Shown here: positions 52,132 through 61,089 of the stretch, piece after piece
Layout of the letters: the number at the start of each line of letters is the position of its first letter
Numbering within the stretch: position 1 is the stretch's first letter
Origin: Cyanidium caldarium
Lineage: Eukaryota > Rhodophyta > Bangiophyceae > Cyanidiales > Cyanidiaceae
NCBI GenBank assembly: GCA_026184775.1
Contig: JANCYW010000003.1
Location: 523,652 to 587,651 of the forward strand
Reading direction: 5' to 3'
Length of the DNA stretch: 64,000 nt
The notes under the pieces: model-generated
Told to the model about the DNA's origin: nothing
The model's database searches: none
Seen by the model: only the letters and a program-made list of their open reading frames with translations
Made by a program: the position numbers and the translations under genes

Positions 52132-52785
52132 ATGTGTTCATCACGTCTAGCCTTGTACCTGTTGTTGGCGATCCTCGCGGCGGTCGTTGCGGTCCAGCGC
52201 GCGCCGTTGGCGACGACGGCCACTCCGCTGCTCCGCCAGGTGAAACACCCACCGCAAGTCCATCGCCAAGCGACCAGCGCGCCGGCGTTGGTGTCCGCGC
52301 TGGTGACCAACGAGCACACGCTGCCCATTGAGGTGATTGTGGAGTTTGGCAAGTTTGTGGCGGCGGCCAGCGCGAGCGAGCGCCAGGTGAGCAGCAAGTC
52401 GGTGGTGTTTCCGGGCGACACGGTGGTGCTAGGCACTCAGGCGGTGCAGTTGCGGGAGGCGTCCGTGGTGATGAGTCTGTCGACGGAGACGTCGAGCAGC
52501 ACCAGTTCGTCGAGCGTGCTGCCCAGCGGGCCCTGCGTGCAGCGCACCTTGGCGATTCAGACGGTGACCGCGTGTGGTTTTCCCAGCAACGACACCTCGG
52601 TGCCGTATACCTATCCGGGCAGTTGCGCCACCCTGACGACGCCATACGCCACCGAGAATGAGGAGGACGGCGTGTTCGTGGTGAGCACCAATGGTGGCAG
52701 CAGCAGCTCGCCACCCGTTCGTATGCGCTACGCCGGCGGGGTGCGGAACACGGCACCCTTGGTGGTAGATGGCTGCAGCTTGTGA
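52132..52785 (+). CDS. Unrecognised secreted or ER protein with signal peptide
   Basis: A 217-residue protein starting MCSSRLALYLLLAILAAVVA, a clear signal peptide with cleavage likely near residue 21-24. The mature part is beta-rich and polar: VSALVTNEHTLPIEVIVEFG, then Ser/Thr-rich segments (STETSSSTSSSS), four or five cysteines (GPCVQRT, TACGFPS, GSCATL, DGCSL) that could form disulfides, and small turns. No known family is recognised. The end is followed by a TAATAAA-type A/T-rich stretch at 52813-52820, a possible polyadenylation signal. Its place next to the triple-repeat gene gives no clue to function. Confidence 0.75.
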   Translation: MCSSRLALYLLLAILAAVVAVQRAPLATTATPLLRQVKHPPQVHRQATSAPALVSALVTNEHTLPIEVIVEFGKFVAAASASERQVSSKSVVFPGDTVVLGTQAVQLREASVVMSLSTETSSSTSSSSVLPSGPCVQRTLAIQTVTACGFPSNDTSVPYTYPGSCATLTTPYATENEEDGVFVVSTNGGSSSSPPVRMRYAGGVRNTAPLVVDGCSL

Positions 52786-53009
52786 GAGAATGAATCTGTG
52801 CAAAATTGTCGATGTAATAAACAGCGGGATGTCCATAGGAAGAAGCACGCGTGACCCCCCGCAGCGCCCGTCCGTGCCGATCTGAAAATGCCTCGTAACG
52901 CACGTCTGCGAGCGTCACGAACGCATGCGAGTCGATTCAGCTCGAAGAGAGAACGCTCTCGTGCTGACGCGGCCGGCGCAGCGCATACCTCAACGCATAT
53001 GGTAGCGAA

Positions 53010-56000
53010 ATGGCCCGCAGTAGGAGCGGTGGGCTGCTCAAGAGGCCGCGGACAGGCACAGTATGGTCGTTGCGAGTGGAGGAACCGGAGACGGAGAGAC
53101 TGTTGCCGTCGCGCTCCGACTTGAGGGCGGACGAGCGTGGCGGTCCACGGCTGTCTGCAGCGCCGCCGCTTCCGACAGCGTTGGTGCCGCCGGAGCTTCC
53201 CGCGCAGATGCCTCTAGCAGTTGCGTACACGATCGAGCGTCATGAGCGGCGAATATTGGGGACGACACAGAGCGTCGGTGAGGAGATCGCCGAGTTGGAG
53301 CAGGTGCTGCAACTGGTGCGTCGCGGCGCCTTTAGATTGTCGTCGAGCAAACAACCGGCCCCGCAACCCAGCACAAGTTCGTTGCGTGACTTGCTTCGCG
53401 CACCGATGGCGTACTTGTCGGCGCGTTGGGCAGGCAATCACTCCACCGTCGAGACGTCCATCGAGCCAGCGCTGGCGCCAACTGTAGAGCGTGCCCTCCA
53501 TCGTCGGTACGCGCCGGTGCACAATGCTCTGCAGACGTTGCAAGCGCAACTCCGACACGCGCAGCGCCGTATGCTCCTCGCCTGCAGTCGGTTGCAGCAC
53601 GCCATCGGCGGCGTATCCGCCGAGCCACAACCTGTCACGTCGTCTGCGCCCGTCTCCCCATTCCAACCGGCGTTTGCGGCCCCAGGCAGTGGCCCGGCGG
53701 TGGTCACCGACCGTCCGACACTCTGCCGGTATGTGGACACCGACCGCGACCTGCACCAGATGCTCACGCCGATGCGCACCGGCAACATCGCCGAGCATCT
53801 GCTGTACACGGTGCGCCTGTGTCATCTGGAGCGCGGCGGCCTGTTCGAGGCGCTGGTGCGCGGCGAATGGAGTCTGCTGGGTGCCGTCTTCATTCACCAG
53901 CGGTACGGCGCCGGCGATTTTGCGGCGGCGGCGGCGCGCGACGCGGCGTGGCTGGCGAGGCTGCGCGAGGCCAAACGGCGCGCTCGCAATCACTTGCGCC
54001 TGCTCTTCTGGATCGCTGAGACGTTGCATCACCATCCAAAGCCGCTGCAACACTTGCCGTGCACCGCCGCCGAGGCCGCCGCCTGGGATTTCACCGACGC
54101 GCAAGTGGCCACGCTGCTGGAGCAGATGCAGCAGCAATTCGGCTGCAGCCGCCAGCATCGATACGGCTGGCGGGCGCTGATGCAGCAGATCGCTGCGGCG
54201 CCGGCCGACGTGCTGCCCACGCTGGAGGCGGTGGCGCGGCAGCCGCCGGGCGGGACGGCAGGCCGCGAGTTGTGGCTGCGACTCGGCGCCGCCTTTCGAC
54301 TGTTGCCAGCTGATGAAGTGCCCGAATGGTTGGTTAGGGCGCACCTAGTGCCGCACGCGATGGAGTATTTGCAGCGATATGAGAGGGTGGGGGAGACCTC
54401 GGCGCCACCGATTGTCGCTGCCGCATCTACCGTAACCGCTGCACCTCCCGCCGAGGCGCCGCCACTGACTCGCCCCGCCGCCCACGCCACCCTCAACGTG
54501 CATGTGGACACGCGCACCGATGGCCTGGGCCTGCTGGAGCACGACACGCCTCTTCACCGCACCTCGTCGCTACTGGACGAGTTGGAGTCTTGTTTGGCGT
54601 TGGCGCACACCGAGCGCGACGGCCTGTTCGATGTGATCCGCCGCAGCACCCAAGTGGAGGCGTGCGGCACCCACAAGTTGTGGATGCTGCACGGCGCCGG
54701 CGCTTTCGAGGAGGCGCGCGAGAACGATGCACTGTGGGTGGCGCGGATGGCCCGTCTGCGTCGTCGCGCCTGCGCCATTTTGCGGGTGCTCGACTGGATG
54801 ATGCGCGCGCTGCAGGACGAGCAGGTGCCACTGCAGACGGATTCGGCGACGCAGTGGCCGGTGAGCGTGGCGGAGGCGCAGCCTGTGGCGCTGCATCCGG
54901 AGCAGCGGTCGGCACTGACGCGGCGTTTGCGCACCGATGCGCGCGCCGGCCTGTACTTGTCGTGGCATGAGCTGTTGCGGCGATTGGAGTTGCGCGGTCG
55001 CCTGTGCACGCTGCCGGAGCTGGTGCAGACCAATGCGGCGCTGTTTGCGCGGCTGGCGGCGGCGTTTGCCCGCGGCGCCCGTCACCGCGCCGAGATCCCC
55101 TGCTGGATGGGCGCGGTGACGCTGGCAGCGCTGCAGGCGCAATGGCCACCTGGAGCGCGGGCGGGCGGGGAGGAGCCTTCGCCGGGAGTTCCTGTGCCCG
55201 GCAGCAGCAGCAGCAGTCCGGAGAGCAATGCGGTGATGCGACGGGAGCCGGGCGCGCCGCGCACGTACCCGCCGTCGCCGCCGACGGTGGACATGCGGGC
55301 GCGACCACGGATCACCACCGCCGCTTCACTACCGCCGACCCTGAATCAGTGGGTGGTGCTCGAGCAGTACGGACTGGGGGCGTTGCTGGAGCCGCGCCGC
55401 GCCACCGTGCTGCAGCGGCTGGTGCACAACATCCAGCTGGCGCATTTAGAGGCGGAGGGCATGTTCGTGTGGCTGCTGCGCAGCGAGGCGTACCGCAACA
55501 CCCGCCTGCTGCACGAGCACTACGGTCGCGGCGAGTATCACGCAGCGATGGCGCTCGACGAGCCGTACTTGCACCGCATGCGGGCGGTGCGTCGGCGCGC
55601 CGCCATACGCGTTCGGCTGCTGTACTGGACAGGGCAGTTGCTCGGCGGTGCTGACGGCAGAGGTGACACCCTTTGGTCGTTGCCGGTGAGCGCGGTGGAG
55701 GCGCGCGCCTGGCCCACCCTGCGCCCGTTCGACGAGAAGCAGCGCCGGGCGCTGCAGCAAGCACTGGGGCCGTTGGGCGGCGCCGAAAGCGGCAACCTGA
55801 CGCTGCCGCGGTTGGCGGATTTGCTGGAACAGCGATACGAGCTGGCACCGCTGGAGCGCATTGCCCGCGAGCCGGGCGAGGTGGCGCGCCGGTTGGCGTG
55901 GGCGTTTGCGGCTGCGGATTCGTGGGCGCGGCCGGCGTTTTTGAATGCCGCATCGACCGAGACAGAAGCAGAGGACACCGCGGTGGACACTTCGTACCTG

Positions 56001-56354
56001 TTGTTTCGTGGTGGTGAGGAGCCGGCGGCGGCACTACCACCAGAGACACCCGTTGCCGCGGAGCTGCCGATCACCCCGGTCACGATGCGCTCGTCCACCG
56101 GCACAGCGCGAGGCTCGCATTGGGATCCGGGCGTCGCTGCCACCAGCGCCCCGTCACTGGCGGAGAAGATGGCGACGTTTCAGGAGGACGAGCAGGAGAC
56201 GGTTCGAGGCAAGCTGCCGCTCGAGTGGGTGGAGGAGCACTTATCGCCGTTGGCGTCCGAACCGCAGCTGGTGCAACCTACTGCGCGCAGTTTTTTGCCG
56301 CCGTCGCTATCACCGCAGCCCTCTACCAGTCGGCCGTCTGTTCCCGACACGTGA
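53010..56354 (+). CDS. 1114-residue protein with three tandem internal repeats, family unknown
   Basis: A large soluble protein of unknown family. After a Ser/Arg-rich N terminus and a helical region (residues ~65-110 and 160-200), a module of about 175-180 residues occurs three times: ~265-440, ~521-700 and ~801-980. Each copy starts with a helix ending LAHLE/TE-x-x-GLF or similar (CHLERGGLFEALVR, LAHTERDGLFDVIR, LAHLEAEGMFVWLLR). Then come GAGDFAAAAARDAAWLARLR / GAGAFEEARENDALWVARM / GRGEYHAAMALDEPYLHRM, an Arg-rich helix with L-x-W (HLRLLFWIAETL, AILRVLDWMMRAL, RVRLLYWTGQLL), a Val/Ser-x-x-EA-x-W element, and an Ala/Phe-rich closing helix (RLGAAFRL, RLAAAFARG, RLAWAFAAA). Pro/Ala-rich linkers separate the copies. 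Repeated helices suggest a scaffold. No signal or membrane segment is seen. The gene ends 6 bases from the FPGS stop. Confidence 0.8.
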   Translation: MARSRSGGLLKRPRTGTVWSLRVEEPETERLLPSRSDLRADERGGPRLSAAPPLPTALVPPELPAQMPLAVAYTIERHERRILGTTQSVGEEIAELEQVLQLVRRGAFRLSSSKQPAPQPSTSSLRDLLRAPMAYLSARWAGNHSTVETSIEPALAPTVERALHRRYAPVHNALQTLQAQLRHAQRRMLLACSRLQHAIGGVSAEPQPVTSSAPVSPFQPAFAAPGSGPAVVTDRPTLCRYVDTDRDLHQMLTPMRTGNIAEHLLYTVRLCHLERGGLFEALVRGEWSLLGAVFIHQRYGAGDFAAAAARDAAWLARLREAKRRARNHLRLLFWIAETLHHHPKPLQHLPCTAAEAAAWDFTDAQVATLLEQMQQQFGCSRQHRYGWRALMQQIAAAPADVLPTLEAVARQPPGGTAGRELWLRLGAAFRLLPADEVPEWLVRAHLVPHAMEYLQRYERVGETSAPPIVAAASTVTAAPPAEAPPLTRPAAHATLNVHVDTRTDGLGLLEHDTPLHRTSSLLDELESCLALAHTERDGLFDVIRRSTQVEACGTHKLWMLHGAGAFEEARENDALWVARMARLRRRACAILRVLDWMMRALQDEQVPLQTDSATQWPVSVAEAQPVALHPEQRSALTRRLRTDARAGLYLSWHELLRRLELRGRLCTLPELVQTNAALFARLAAAFARGARHRAEIPCWMGAVTLAALQAQWPPGARAGGEEPSPGVPVPGSSSSSPESNAVMRREPGAPRTYPPSPPTVDMRARPRITTAASLPPTLNQWVVLEQYGLGALLEPRRATVLQRLVHNIQLAHLEAEGMFVWLLRSEAYRNTRLLHEHYGRGEYHAAMALDEPYLHRMRAVRRRAAIRVRLLYWTGQLLGGADGRGDTLWSLPVSAVEARAWPTLRPFDEKQRRALQQALGPLGGAESGNLTLPRLADLLEQRYELAPLERIAREPGEVARRLAWAFAAADSWARPAFLNAASTETEAEDTAVDTSYLLFRGGEEPAAALPPETPVAAELPITPVTMRSSTGTARGSHWDPGVAATSAPSLAEKMATFQEDEQETVRGKLPLEWVEEHLSPLASEPQLVQPTARSFLPPSLSPQPSTSRPSVPDT

Positions 56355-56360
56355 GCCCGC

Positions 56361-57830
56361 CTAGGCTGCCGCTGTGCCTGCGGGCGCCGGTTCCCCGGTG
56401 CTCTTTTCCGGTAACAACTCCGCACCATACTGCTCACGCAGGCATCGCCGTATGCGCCCGGCCAGATGCAACGAGCCGATACAGGTCACCGAGGACCCGG
56501 CAGCCGCTGCCCGCTGCAATGCGCGCTGCAGGGCATGCTCGGGATCGGCGATGGTCTCTACCGTGGGCACGCGTCCCGCATCTCGCGCCTCATCGTCATC
56601 GCCATCACGCGCCCAACTGGCGCGCACCCGCGCACTCAACTCCGCGGCCGGCAGGTAACTCGGATCCGGACCGACTGCTGTGCACACCAGATGCACCGGC
56701 CGATACCTCAACAACGCCTGCGCAAACGCCTCAACGTTCTTATCGTATCCCATCGCCAACACCGCCACCGAATGCGGTGCCAGGCCGTGCACCGTCTCGG
56801 CCACGTGCGCGCCGTCCACCAACACCCGCAACGACGACGAGGGAGGAGAGGAGGGCAGTGGCACCCGGAACCATTCCATACGGCCGGGCAACATGCAGCG
56901 GACGTGCGGCTCGAGTCGCTCCCAGTCGACCGGCTCACGGCGTCGTCGCCACAGCGCCTCCTCGGGCGTCTGCTCCTGCAGCGCGTCCAGCACCAACCGT
57001 ACCGTCTCGCGGTTGCGTTGCAGCACGCTGGTGCCCTCGGCGTAGCGCACCTGTCGCCCCCGACTGCCCGGCCCGTCCAACACCGCTTCCTCGATCACTC
57101 GCCGCAACTCCGGCTGATGCACACCGCACACCAGCACGCTGCCGTTGCACCAGGCGATGCCGGCCTTTTCGCGGGCAATGTCCGCCAGCGTCGGGCCGAG
57201 GATCTCCCGATGCTCCATGGTCACACTGGTCAGCACACACACCGACGCGCCGAGCACGTTGGTGGAGTCCTTGGCGCCGCCCATGCCGCACTCGACGACG
57301 CCGTAGGTGCAGCCGGCGCGATGTATGGCCAGAAAGCCGGCCGCAGTCATCACATCGAACCAGGTGGGTTGGCAGGGCGAAACCAACGGTTCGCTCTGCT
57401 TCAGGAGCGGCTCGGCGGCGTCCAGCGCGTCATGGAGGGCGTGCGCCAGGGCGTCGTCGTCCAGCGGCACGCCGTTGAGACGCACCCGCTCATTCACCCG
57501 TTCCACGTGCGGCGAGGTGTAGGTGCCCACCGACAGACCCAGTTCGTGGTGCAAGCAGGCAGTGAGCAGGGCGGCCACGGTGCCCTTGCCTTTGGAGCCG
57601 GCTATGTGCACCGGGCGGAACGTCCGCTGTGGCTCGCCCAGCGCTTGCAGCAATTGGCGTGCCGGAGAGGCGTCCACGCGCATGTCCCGCAACAGTACGC
57701 CGCCGGTCGCGCGTCGTTGTCGCTCCCAGTTCACCAGCGCGTCCAGCCGGGTGAGCGCGCGCTGGAGCGCCGGGCGGTACACCGGCGCGCCCGCCCCGCT
57801 GCGGGCAAACACTGCCACGCGATGGGACAT
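56361..57830 (-). CDS. Folylpolyglutamate synthase/dihydrofolate synthase (FolC family)
   Basis: Adds glutamates to folates, keeping them in the cell. The 489-residue protein shows the Mur-ligase-type ATP site HIAGSKGKGTVAALLTA, then the folate loop TSPHVERVNERVRLNG, VVECGMGGAKDSTNVLG (Mg-binding), HREILGPTLADIAREKAGI, and the C-terminal domain opening RVLVDGAHVAET. Arrangement and length are normal. The N terminus MSHRVAVFARSGAGAPVYR is only weakly basic, so location (cytosol, mitochondria or plastid) is uncertain. The start is the ATG at 57830; a G10 run (57835-57844) lies just upstream in the 44-base gap to the next gene on the same strand. Confidence 0.94.
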   Translation of the reverse strand: MSHRVAVFARSGAGAPVYRPALQRALTRLDALVNWERQRRATGGVLLRDMRVDASPARQLLQALGEPQRTFRPVHIAGSKGKGTVAALLTACLHHELGLSVGTYTSPHVERVNERVRLNGVPLDDDALAHALHDALDAAEPLLKQSEPLVSPCQPTWFDVMTAAGFLAIHRAGCTYGVVECGMGGAKDSTNVLGASVCVLTSVTMEHREILGPTLADIAREKAGIAWCNGSVLVCGVHQPELRRVIEEAVLDGPGSRGRQVRYAEGTSVLQRNRETVRLVLDALQEQTPEEALWRRRREPVDWERLEPHVRCMLPGRMEWFRVPLPSSPPSSSLRVLVDGAHVAETVHGLAPHSVAVLAMGYDKNVEAFAQALLRYRPVHLVCTAVGPDPSYLPAAELSARVRASWARDGDDDEARDAGRVPTVETIADPEHALQRALQRAAAAGSSVTCIGSLHLAGRIRRCLREQYGAELLPEKSTGEPAPAGTAAA

Positions 57831-57874
57831 GAGAGGGGGGGGGGAACGGAGGGGATGAGGGTGTTACGGTATGG

Positions 57875-58987
57875 TCATCGCGGACGCCGAGCTCGAGAAG
57901 CGGAACCACGGAGGCGGGTCGGTTGCACTGTGTCCATCAATTCGTCCACCGAGGAGGAAGAGGAAGAGGGAGAGCGGGGATGGGGAGGGTCAACGCCGGC
58001 GGGAGGAGAAGCAATCGAGGCTGGTGCGGGTGGCGGCCGAGTTGGTAAGGTATCGGTCCGCTGAGGTGCATCGGGCCGTGACACGCGTGCCAGCGGGATG
58101 GAAGGCAAGCCGGTCGCGGTCCCGGATGGCGGTTTGGTAACCGCATCGAGGGCCGCAGCCCATGGACGCGCCTGCTCGATGGCGCGCTCCAAGCAGGCAC
58201 GCAACGCGGCGAGCGATGTGGTGGCGGCATGAGCGCCAACGCCCTTGCGCACCGCCAACAGACGCTCGCCGCGGACATCGTAGGCGATGACCAGCCGCGA
58301 GTGGCTGGCGCACTCTTCCACATACAGCGGGTCCATGGCGAAGAGCGTCGGCGCATCCGGTGCGTGATCGTCGAAGAACACCGCTGCAGTGAGTATCAAC
58401 GGGGTTGCCAAGGTGGTCAACGGCAGCGGCGGCCGCTCCTCGGGTCGGTACACTCGGATGGGCGGCGTGGTCGCGTCGCTGCCGCGTTGCACTTCGGCCA
58501 CCGGTCGGGCGTAACGTTGCAGCGCCGCGGCCGCCGCCACACTGGCCACTCCGAGCGCGTTACCGTCATAGTCCAGCAGGGTCACGTAGACGGTGATCTC
58601 GTACACCCACTGACCGGAGACGATGCACAGCGACTCCAGGTCGACGCACGGCGCTTGCCGCAAGACAGACTCGAGCAGGACGCCGTCCTCGCGCAACCGG
58701 CCGGCCAACGCGCCGTCCACCGCGCCGTGTCGCTCCAGCACCACCGGCGACGCGGTGTACTCCACGCGCAAGGCGCCCTCGGTGGGCCGATCGGGGAGCG
58801 GTGCGCGCACCGCGCTGCGGCACTGCGCGGCCACTTGTGTCCCGCCGCACTGCGCCAGCACCGTGTAACGGCCTACGTGACGGAGTTGCAGTCGCCGACA
58901 ACCGTCCAGCGGTCGTCCATCCACTCGTAGTGGAAGTGACGAGAGTACGAAGGATAGCTCGTTCAACGACAGCGGTTCAAAGCGCAT
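57875..58987 (-). CDS. RNA exosome core subunit RRP45/EXOSC9 type
   Basis: RNase PH-like ring subunit of the exosome that degrades and trims RNA 3' ends. The start MRFEPLSLNELSFVLSSL with LPLRVDGRPLDGCRRLQL is diagnostic; later VDLESLCIVSGQWVYEITVY and LLDYDGNALGVASVAAAAAL parallel RRP45, as does DPLYVEECASHSRLVIAYDV. As in other eukaryotic RRP45, a phosphorolytic active site is not evident. The 370 residues include a C-terminal Pro/Ser/Arg-rich tail. The start is the ATG at 58987. It lies upstream of FPGS on the same strand. Confidence 0.9.
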   Translation of the reverse strand: MRFEPLSLNELSFVLSSLPLRVDGRPLDGCRRLQLRHVGRYTVLAQCGGTQVAAQCRSAVRAPLPDRPTEGALRVEYTASPVVLERHGAVDGALAGRLREDGVLLESVLRQAPCVDLESLCIVSGQWVYEITVYVTLLDYDGNALGVASVAAAAALQRYARPVAEVQRGSDATTPPIRVYRPEERPPLPLTTLATPLILTAAVFFDDHAPDAPTLFAMDPLYVEECASHSRLVIAYDVRGERLLAVRKGVGAHAATTSLAALRACLERAIEQARPWAAALDAVTKPPSGTATGLPSIPLARVSRPDAPQRTDTLPTRPPPAPASIASPPAGVDPPHPRSPSSSSSSVDELMDTVQPTRLRGSASRARRPR

Positions 58988-59065
58988 CGAACGAGGTGAG
59001 CGGCTGCAACCAGAGCACCGACAGCGGGGCCGATGCGAGCGCAGCCGAAGGCGTGTGCTTGCCGT

Positions 59066-60205
59066 TTACGTCGGAGCGTGGGGCATCGTGTGGCGAGGAA
59101 TGGGGTGCAGGCTGCCGTTGGCGCTCATGAGCATGGCCGGCGGCGTGGTGCCGACGTGTGACTCGGGGCACTTGGCGGGATGAGCAGAGCGTAGGCGGGC
59201 GATCTCCTGCTCCAGCTTGTGGGTGAGGTTCTCGGCCACGGCCAGATCGGCCTCGATCTGCTGCGGCGCCAGGTGGGGTTGATTCTCCGTGTCTTCGTCG
59301 TCGTCCGCCTCGTCGTCGATGTCTTCGATGCCGGCCGGTGCGAGGCCAGCTTGCATCTCGCGGCGGACGGCGGCGGCCTCGGCTCGCAGGGCGGCGTTGC
59401 TGGCCAGCATGCGGTCGAGGGCGTCGAGCGTGCGCGAGAGGAGCGGCAGCAGCGCGGCGGGTGTGATGACCACGCTGTCGCTGTCGGCGTGCTGTTGCAG
59501 CTCCAGTTCCAGTTGGGACAGGAGGTTGGCCTCGGGGTGCGCCGACAGGCCGCTCAGGCAGGTGCGCACGCGCAGGGCCATGGCGGCCAGTTCGTCGCGG
59601 TAACGCCACTGGTGCGAGTTGAGCGAAGAAGGCACCGAGTCGGTGATGGCGGCACGGGAGGGCGGCGGGTCCCACTCGAGCGACGGCGGGCGCTCGGGGG
59701 CAGCGGGCGGTGTCGGAGGGTGGGAGGCCACGCGCGGGAGCGCCTGAAGGAGGCGACTGTAAAGAAACGAGGTCCAGGTGCCCATGAAACGGCGCCCGCG
59801 AGCCCGCCAGTAGATGGCACCGAAGAGCAGGCCAACGACGCCGACGACAGCAACGAGACGTCGGGCGCGCGGTGTCCGTCGTTGAAGAGCGGTGGCGAGG
59901 CGAGCGTAGGCGCCTAAGAGAGGGCGCGCCTCGGCGTGCTGCGGGTACTCGCGGGCGAGGGCAGCGCGAGCGACATGGCGCAAGCGCCAGTGGCGTGCAC
60001 GGCGCGAGATGGCGACGGCAGCAGCGGTGAGCGCGGCGGCCGCCGTGGCGGTGAGGGATAGGCGCAGCGAGTGCGTGTGGGCGTAGTGGACGACCCACTG
60101 CGCCCGTTTTCGGGTGGAGGAGAGCCAATGAGGGGGAAGGGAGGAGGATGGGGTGGTGAGTTGGGGGTTCATGAGGGGTGGGAGTTTGTCTAAATGGCTC
60201 TCCAT
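59066..60205 (-). CDS. Unrecognised membrane protein with C-terminal coiled coil
   Basis: A 379-residue protein I do not recognise. Two hydrophobic segments, SLTATAAAALTAAAVAI (about residues 49-67) and RLVAVVGVVGLLFGAIYW (about 115-133), suggest two membrane spans with a basic loop (RRARHWRLRHVARAALAREY) between. The C-terminal part is helical: RMLASNAALRAEAAAVRREM, an acidic patch DDEADDDEDTEN, and a coiled coil IEADLAVAENLTHKLEQEIA. The ATG at 60205 was used; other frames over this region are antisense or Arg-rich shadows. A short inverted repeat (TGAAAAA at 60258-60264 with TTTTTCA at 60271-60277) sits 53 bases upstream. A role at an organelle surface is possible but unsupported. Confidence 0.7.
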   Translation of the reverse strand: MESHLDKLPPLMNPQLTTPSSSLPPHWLSSTRKRAQWVVHYAHTHSLRLSLTATAAAALTAAAVAISRRARHWRLRHVARAALAREYPQHAEARPLLGAYARLATALQRRTPRARRLVAVVGVVGLLFGAIYWRARGRRFMGTWTSFLYSRLLQALPRVASHPPTPPAAPERPPSLEWDPPPSRAAITDSVPSSLNSHQWRYRDELAAMALRVRTCLSGLSAHPEANLLSQLELELQQHADSDSVVITPAALLPLLSRTLDALDRMLASNAALRAEAAAVRREMQAGLAPAGIEDIDDEADDDEDTENQPHLAPQQIEADLAVAENLTHKLEQEIARLRSAHPAKCPESHVGTTPPAMLMSANGSLHPIPRHTMPHAPT

Positions 60206-60612
60206 CTTGCGAGGGACAGCGGCAGAGCGACAGAACGAGCCGATCGGTGACGGATTTTGAAAAATTCGCGTTTTTCAGATTGACGCGCTTGCGAGGAGTT
60301 TCGGTGTGAAATGCGCTCATCTGACCGCGTCGCGCGGTAGCGCTGACGGCGAGCTCTGGGAGCGTCGTAGGTGACCGAGTGGGTGAATTCTGTCTCTTAC
60401 CTGCTTTCCAACAACACTCAAGTTTATGATTCGGTGTTTATGGCGCTGGTGCTCCCTTTGTATGCATTCAATGCTGTCCTCATTCATGTGTGTCTTTCCT
60501 GGGTGCATTCTGGTCGTTGCCGTTCCTCGCATGCAATGTGCTGTCCTGCTTCCGTTCCCGCTGCCCCAGCGCCATCGGTCCGTGCGCGCTCCCCCGTCTC
60601 CCTTCTCCCACG
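60206..60612. other. Intergenic region with A/T-rich inverted repeat
   Basis: 407 bases between the membrane-protein gene start and the cysteine-rich frame. Includes TGAAAAA (60258-60264) and TTTTTCA (60271-60277) around TTCGCG, and a T/C-rich, more A/T-rich stretch from 60390 to 60600 that is probably the 3' region of the cysteine-rich gene. No RNA gene is recognised. Confidence 0.4.
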
Positions 60613-61089
60613 CTAACGTATGGCCACACACTCTGTATCGTTGACACACACCTCGTCGTCGGTGCAACAGCGCACCTTGTTCACAAAGTTGTCCGAAGGT
60701 ATGGTGTAGGTGCCGCACTGCTTGGAGGGGTCCCGGCACACGCAGAACGAGGCCGCGGTGCCATAGGTGGTGGTGGTGGATGATGATAACGCCGTGTTGC
60801 CGCTGGCTCCCGCGGTGTAGGCGCAGTCCTGGGTGGCGGTGTTACAGCACTCGGGACCGCACGGCACGTAAGTGGAGTTGCTCGTTCCCGAACTGGTGCT
60901 GTCGGGGGCCGTCGTTGACCCCGCCGACTGACACACAAACTGCGGCACCTTCTGACAGCACTCGCCGCCGTAGCCCACACAACAGCCCGCCTGCAGACAC
61001 TGCTGCACCGTGGGTGTTGTCGAGGAAGATTGGTGCTGCGGGTGACAGGGCTGTCGCTCAAACTGCGGCACCGCACAGGTGTGCTCTGC
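60613..61089 (-). CDS. Cysteine-rich protein, 5' end unresolved (possible exon 2)
   Basis: The minus-strand frame ends at 60613 and encodes a strongly Cys-rich, Ser/Thr-rich polypeptide with repeated CC pairs: QAGCCVGYGGECCQKVPQFV, VPCGPECCNTATQDC, FCVCRDPSKQCGTY and VRCCTDDEVCVNDTECVAIR. About twenty cysteines with little else conserved suggest a secreted, disulfide-rich protein. No ATG opens this frame: reading upstream it reaches TAA at 61131-61129. That TAA belongs to CTAAC, 39 bases before a TTCCCAG at about 61090, i.e. a plausible branch point and 3' splice site. If so this is the last exon and the signal-peptide exon lies further upstream. Alternatively a frame change joins it to the open minus-strand frame from about 61115 upward (with PCGQPRIRSFTCLSHACRYD). 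The coordinate 61089 assumes the splice model. Confidence 0.5.
   Translation of the reverse strand, partial: AEHTCAVPQFERQPCHPQHQSSSTTPTVQQCLQAGCCVGYGGECCQKVPQFVCQSAGSTTAPDSTSSGTSNSTYVPCGPECCNTATQDCAYTAGASGNTALSSSTTTTYGTAASFCVCRDPSKQCGTYTIPSDNFVNKVRCCTDDEVCVNDTECVAIR

Noticed and set aside
58977-60320. 447-codon minus-strand frame overlapping the membrane protein gene in another frame
   Set aside because: It is Pro/Arg/His-rich with no membrane segments or helices, whereas the alternate frame (59066-60205) shows two hydrophobic spans and a coiled coil.
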